A stretch of DNA of 64,000 nucleotides. Source: Sinotaia quadrata (Eukaryota; Mollusca; Gastropoda; Architaenioglossa; Viviparidae). The position numbers were made by a program, and so were the translations under genes. Below the pieces are notes generated by a model. The model was not told the DNA's origin. It did no database searches and saw only the letters and a list, made by a program, of their open reading frames with translations. Below are positions 59,386-64,000 of this stretch, piece after piece; within the stretch, counting starts at the first letter, position 1, and the number at the start of each line of letters is the position of its first letter. The stretch is taken from the NCBI GenBank assembly GCA_028829895.1, contig CM054181.1, positions 99,994,360 through 100,058,359 on the forward strand, given 5' to 3'.

Positions 59386-59410
59386 TATATATATATATAT
59401 ATATATATAT
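59386..59410. repeat. (AT)n microsatellite
   Basis: About 25 bases of uninterrupted AT alternation in the candidate 3' UTR. Confidence 0.95.
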
Positions 59411-61210
59411 GTTTGTGAGTAGAGACTCTGTTTTTACATTTTTGTTAACAAGATTTGTTCATGAATTATTTGCTTAAAGGATGTTGGGTATGGTGGGGAG
59501 TCATTTATTTTGCATACATAAAGGACCTTGCTATGCAGTTTAAAGTAAATTAATTATATTTTTATTGTTTGTTGTAATGTTTGGATTAATTTTTTTAGTA
59601 GAAGGGTTGTTAAAAGATACAGTTGTACCTTCTGTATGTATTTATTTAGTGCATGCATATGCATATCATTGGTTTAGAAGTGCCAACATATTTTGTCTGA
59701 TAAGTGATTTTATTCTGTTCAGCTTCCACTTAATAGTGTTGGTGATTGAGTTACCGATTAGTGCATGCCAGTCACTCCTATATGTAACAGCTCATTTATA
59801 TAATGATTTATGGTCTTTCTATGCATAAATGTTTGTGCAGTGCATATACTAGTTTTATTATAGTTAACATTTGTATTAAATGTCTGTGAACAGTGAAGCA
59901 TTCAAATGGTATATAATAATCATTACAGTCAAACTTAAAAGGTTTGTGATATCCAGAATTTTTCTCAGCCTTGTCAGTTGATTGATAAATACATTTCAGT
60001 GCATTTCACTTGATTTCTTCTTGCCATTGACGGGAAAATGTTGGATTTTTATCAGATTGGTGTCTAGAACCAAATATTGTTGTAAGTTTAGAGTATTACC
60101 ACCACCACCATCCCCAACACCCCAAACAAAAAATGTTGTAATTTGTGATTGATTTGATTTATATGTTATTTGTATTTTATTATTCAGTCTCTGAGAGCAA
60201 GTTCTGTTTTTCCCCATCACCCTGAATTTGCTAAGTGCCTGCAGTAATTGTTTTTCTTGAATCATTGTGTTATTTAATTCCATCCCAATCCAGTGTTCCC
60301 ATATCCTTCTCCCCATCTTTTCACCAACATATATATTCTGCTGTTGCCCACCATTTTCATATAGTTGTGAACACAAACTATATCTGTATTGTAGATATCT
60401 AGCAATGCTTCTATAAAGTAAATATATATATATAGCTGTTCATTTCTTTCAACATTAATGTTGATATTAAGAACTCTGTATTATGGGCCACTGAACTAAA
60501 ATCATTTAAAAATTCATGTTCTTATTTTAAAGTGATTTTTAAGTTTAAATTTAAAGGAAACATTACAAAAATTGATAAAATGTATTTAAAAGAATAAAAT
60601 ATGTTGCAGATTATCTTCGTTGACATGATAAAGACTTGAAATTACACGCAGGACCTTGTCTGACAGTTAACTATTTTAATGAATCAACTGTTTGCCCAAA
60701 GAAAGAGTGAACAAATATAGATAATTCTGGGGTTTGCAATTTTAATTTATTCCAGTTTGTAAAATCACTGTTGACAAAATAAATCAAATAATAATAATAA
60801 TAAATCAAACAGCTTTAGTTGACTTTTCCACCACTAATATACTTTAAGCAATGAGGACCAGGGACAGAGGACTATATTTTTTAGATTTGAAGATTTACGT
60901 CTAAGAGACAGATTTATAAATAATGGAGTTGGAAATATTTTACCTGCAATTTCTCTTTAACTAGTGTGAATTCTTATTAGAATGAGCTTGTCACTTTTGT
61001 ATTTATGATTTTTTGCGGTTGATTTTAGAGTACTAACCAGTAAAACTAGACTTGTATATATGTTGTTCAGGCTGTAGAACTTGTGTGTCTTTATCATTGT
61101 ACAAATCAAAATATGTATGTATTGTATATATTGTATATTGACATAATTTTCTTCTCAGAGTTGATTTATGGAGAGTTGTACATTTTCATCTATTACTGGT
61201 GGATGCCTAC

Positions 61211-61216
61211 AATAAA
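61211..61216 (+). terminator. Most distal candidate poly(A) signal of the ligase
   Basis: A canonical AATAAA with T/G-rich DNA 20-35 bases downstream. Earlier AATAAA copies at 56455 and 57500 could give shorter UTRs. Confidence 0.4.
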
Positions 61217-61230
61217 ATGAAAGACATTTT

Positions 61231-62280
61231 AATTGCTTTTGTCCATTTTTCATTTATTGGATAGCATCACTTCATTATTCCTTTCATTCTAGACTTTCCA
61301 TCATGATAAATTGAATGTGAAATGGATCCTTAAGTTTAATAGGGATTTTGATGTTGGCTTAAGGTTTTCATTAAAATTCCTAAAAATAGAGAAAGATTTA
61401 AAAATATGTATAGGTTAAGAGGTAAGTTGCAAACACCTGCTTTGACTCTTCCATCTTATACCTCATTTTAAAATGAATCCATCATTTTATTGTAAGCATA
61501 TTGATGGCACATTTCTATGAAGTTGAATAATTCTGTTCAGCCGCATTAACATGCGGATGGAGTAAGCCACTGGATATAGGAGAGCTATATGGGTGTGAGG
61601 AAGTGAGGCAAATTATGCCGAATTATGAAACATTATTTTTGTTTTTATTAATCGTTTCATAATCATAGTTATCTAATTTATGAGATGGTATTTCTGCTAG
61701 TCGACTTGCGTCTTGATGGTGCAATACCTGTTTACAAGTTCATAGAATGTAGGTCGCTTTAGAGGTGAAGGAAAGGCCATTAACCGGATACGAGACGCCC
61801 ATATTTGGTTACTTGGCGTTCTGCATCATGACATAGTGTTGATCCGCCACTTGATCTAGAGTCATTCATTTATATGCGTGAATGAACTAAATTCTTCAGA
61901 CACACACATTTTTTCACAGTGCCCAAGATCGGGTCACTTCGACAATTTATATCACAATTAAGTCTAGAAATAGGGATATGCAAATTTACTCTGACACACC
62001 TACATTGTTCACTGCTCTTGAATAAAAACAAACAAGAATCCAATATGAAAATATTTTGTTATATCTTGCAAGCCTACTGTTCAAGTTTAATGCACATTTT
62101 CAGGAATACACTAAGTATGCATGTAGTTGCAAATGGTATATATATTTGTTTATTATAGATGTGTATTTTATTTTAGTCTAAAGTTAACCACTTGACAATT
62201 TTAGACCTACAAAGTCATGTCACATTTTCATACTTCTTTTACTGTTTGGAGTTCATTGTTTAAATTATAAATTAGCCACT
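61231..62280. other. Intergenic region downstream of the ligase
   Basis: No gene was recognised. A perfect inverted repeat CCGCAT-TAAC-ATGCGG lies near 61541-61556. A block at about 61950-62000 matches the dispersed repeat at 27196-27245. Confidence 0.5.
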
Positions 62281-62281
62281 T

Positions 62282-62300
62282 CACACACACACACACACAG
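62282..62300. repeat. (CA)n microsatellite
   Basis: About nine CA dinucleotides. Confidence 0.9.
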
Positions 62301-62367
62301 ACACGTGTCGCAAACAGAAGGATGGACAAACTAAATTAAAGCTCCGATCCTCCTGATACATAATGCC

Positions 62368-62680
62368 TGAAATATTAAATAAGAGAGCCTAACAACACAA
62401 AATGCCAGGAATATTAAATAAGAGAGCCTAACAACACATAATGCCAGAAATATTAAATAAGAGAGACTAACAACACATAATGCCAGAAATATTAAATAAG
62501 AGAGACTAACAACACATAATGCCAGAAATATTAAATAAGAGAGCCTAACAACACATAATGCCAGAAATATTAAATAAGAGAGCCTAACAACACATAATGC
62601 CAGGAATATTAAATAAGAGAGACTAACAACACATAATGCCAGAAATATTAAATAAGAGAGACTAACAACACAAAATGCGT
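62368..62680. repeat. 39-bp minisatellite, eight units
   Basis: Units of CATAATGCCAGAAATATTAA then ATAAGAGAGACTAACAACA, with only one or two differences between copies. Confidence 0.95.
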
Positions 62681-63464
62681 AAGCTACGTCAACGATAATG
62701 ATCTAAATATTAAAAAAAGTTATTGTACTATGATTTTTTTACTAAAGCATAGGGAAGAAAATATGGAAGCTGTTGAAGCTCTTGATCATATAAGTTTATA
62801 ACACACTTATTTGAGTATGGCGCCCAATGTTGTCTAGGGTCCTAGTGGCTTTTTACAGTGGGTGGCACAAGTGGGTCCATCGAACTGTTTTCTGTCTCAT
62901 GGTCCATTCTGCTCTGGAGCTGCTTTCGCGGCTCAATGAAGATAAGTAAGAAGATAGGCCGATCTCTTAGTAAATGCACAGGGACTTATTGTCAGCCAGT
63001 GTTCCCTGAAGGAACACTTCCACATATTGTACAATTATAATCTAATGTGCTAAGCAGGATATATAGTTAGTAAGAGATCATGATTAATGGTAATATACAA
63101 ACATATATAGAATATCTAGACACAGAAGCAAAATGACATCTTTGGGCTGTATAAATAGCGAATGGATCCTTGCTGCATCAATTAAAGGTGATAATGGTAA
63201 CTATTTTTACATGCTGCCTCTGTGATAAATTGTGGTGGTCTGTCAGTAAATAGTAGTTTGAACAGTACATTCATTGCACATGTCAAGCAATGCTCTGAAT
63301 GGTCCATTTCAAATAGTTGGAATACTAATTAGGCCACCCTCCATCTCAGGGATAAGGGTCAACCTTCCATAAAGACGGAGTTTAGAAGTAGACTATTTTT
63401 AGTGTCAAGCAGGAGTGTGGCTACATAATACCATTATGTGACACATTGTATATATCATGGCCAA
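62681..63464. other. Intergenic, no recognised gene
   Basis: Includes a GC-richer patch at 62830-63010 with a 60-codon open frame. I found no family similarity and regard it as noncoding or an unidentified repeat. Confidence 0.45.
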
Positions 63465-63755
63465 TATCAACCACATGAATGGGCCTACATTTTACAATCA
63501 AGGTCAACATGATCTACGTGAATAGGCCTACATTTTACTTATCAAGGCCAAACATCAACATGTGAATGGGCCTACATTATACACACCCTGACCAACATCA
63601 ACCACATGAATAGGCCTACATTTTACAATCAAGGTAAAATGAACTACATGAATAGGCCTACATTTTACAATCAAGGTAAAATGAACTACATGAATAGGCC
63701 TACATTTTACAATCAAGGTAAAATAAACTATGTGAATAGGCCTACATTTTATACA
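63465..63755. repeat. ~42-bp minisatellite, about seven units
   Basis: Units of GGCCTACATTTTACAATCAA then GGTAAAATGAACTACATGAATA. Right-hand copies are almost identical and left-hand copies are diverged. Confidence 0.93.
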
Positions 63756-63866
63756 TTAAGGACGAGTCGCCGAGTGGCCCGCGATGTCCAATGGGAAAGT
63801 CCAATATTTGGTGCCCTATTCGATCCAATGGCTATAGAATTTGCCTGGCAGTATTGACATTAATTT

Positions 63867-64000
63867 TGCAGGGGTGCACATCACCAATTACCCGGTTTAC
63901 CGGAAGTATCCGCCATATTTTCCGTTGTTTATTTTGATTATATTTTTGTGACAAAATGGCAGCTAATCGTAAAAGAAAAGTTGACAACGAAAACCGGCAG
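63867..64000 (+). mobile_element. 5' end of a hAT transposon, cut by the window edge
   Basis: The hAT-type terminus CAGGGGTGCACATC begins near 63869. About 90 bp downstream an ATG at 63956 opens MAANRKRKVDNENRQ, running to the last base. That wording (KRKVDNENRxF...) is the usual start of GTF2IRD2/SCAND3-like hAT transposases. The rest lies outside the window, so intactness is unknown. Confidence 0.7.
63956..64000 (+). CDS. N-terminus of hAT transposase (partial, 15 codons)
   Basis: An ATG with A at -3 starts a Lys/Arg-rich head that is open to the window end. The assignment rests on 15 residues plus the adjacent TIR-like sequence. Confidence 0.6.
   Translation, partial: MAANRKRKVDNENRQ

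Larger units (their letters stand above)
54895..61230 (+). other. WWP1: Candidate long 3' UTR of the ligase
   Basis: About 6.3 kb without a credible gene. Possible poly(A) signals AATAAA lie at 56455-56460, 57500-57505, 57610-57615 and 61211-61216. The last is followed by a T/G-rich stretch and is the best candidate for the most distal end. TGTATATA, a Pumilio-type element, occurs near 61053 and around 61110-61130. A 50-bp minisatellite sits at about 58335-58560 and an (AT)n tract at 59386-59410. The UTR's real length cannot be settled without transcript data. Confidence 0.45.

Noticed and set aside
59253..59828. Hydrophobic open frames in the candidate 3' UTR
   Set aside because: T-rich sequence yields Phe/Leu/Ile/Tyr-rich chance frames; no start context or family similarity.
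62368..62680. CRISPR-like regular array
   Set aside because: The 39-bp units abut with no unique spacers, and the host is an animal genome; this is a minisatellite.
62858..63040. 60-codon plus-strand frame in the GC-richer patch
   Set aside because: No recognisable domain, no splice or promoter context, and length expected by chance.
63761..63845. A functional tRNA-Ser/Leu-like gene
   Set aside because: A- and B-box-like strings are present but the B box has two mismatches and I could not see a closing acceptor stem; at most a decayed SINE head.

Overview
This is an AT-rich, intron-rich animal nuclear locus. Exons average about 130 bp, introns run to about 4.6 kb, and transposons and minisatellites are abundant. 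The two proteins and the repeat types (hAT relatives, a CFDP2-like LINE endonuclease, pogo/Tigger-like and tRNA-derived elements) suggest an invertebrate, probably a mollusc or another lophotrochozoan. That placement is inference. There is no sign of prokaryotic, organellar or viral sequence.

Two protein-coding genes stand head to head. On the minus strand is NOB1, the PIN-domain endonuclease that makes the final cut in 18S rRNA maturation. Six exons (16355 down to 1839) encode residues 1 to about 350, and the gene runs off the left edge inside its zinc ribbon. On the plus strand is a complete NEDD4-family HECT E3 ubiquitin ligase of the WWP1/WWP2/ITCH/Suppressor-of-deltex group. Nineteen coding exons (20737 to 54894) join in frame with GT-AG introns to give an 831-residue C2-WW-WW-WW-WW-HECT protein with its catalytic Cys at residue 799. 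The roughly 200 bp between the genes looks like a shared divergent promoter and carries a CLEAR-type E-box, GTCACGTGAC. A long 3' UTR, perhaps to about 61230, follows the ligase.

The rest is mostly intron sequence shaped by mobile DNA. NOB1 introns hold a decayed element-like coding region (about 5560-7450) and a pogo/Tigger-like element (10713-12381). That element carries an inserted GC-rich segment that looks like a captured exon. Ligase intron 1 or 5' region: a 1213-bp element with perfect 32-bp terminal inverted repeats, a 6-bp target duplication and an acidic ORF (17780-18992). The intron after coding exon 1 holds a second copy of a NOB1 intron segment, which serves as the empty site for the pogo-like insertion. 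Later introns hold a LINE endonuclease fragment fused to a piece of hAT sequence (31077-31830), a decayed hAT transposon (32771-34682), two copies of a second TIR family (35265-36561 and 51170-52917) and an 882-bp MITE-like element (37206-38087).

Minisatellites are unusually common in the ligase gene. Two of them (introns 13 and 14) begin inside the exon and repeat the 5' splice site itself. The last 130 bp of the window are the 5' end of another hAT element, cut by the window edge. I found no wholly new biological system. The strongest candidates for something undescribed are the exon-carrying pogo-like element, the perfect-TIR acidic-ORF element and the splice-donor-seeded minisatellites.
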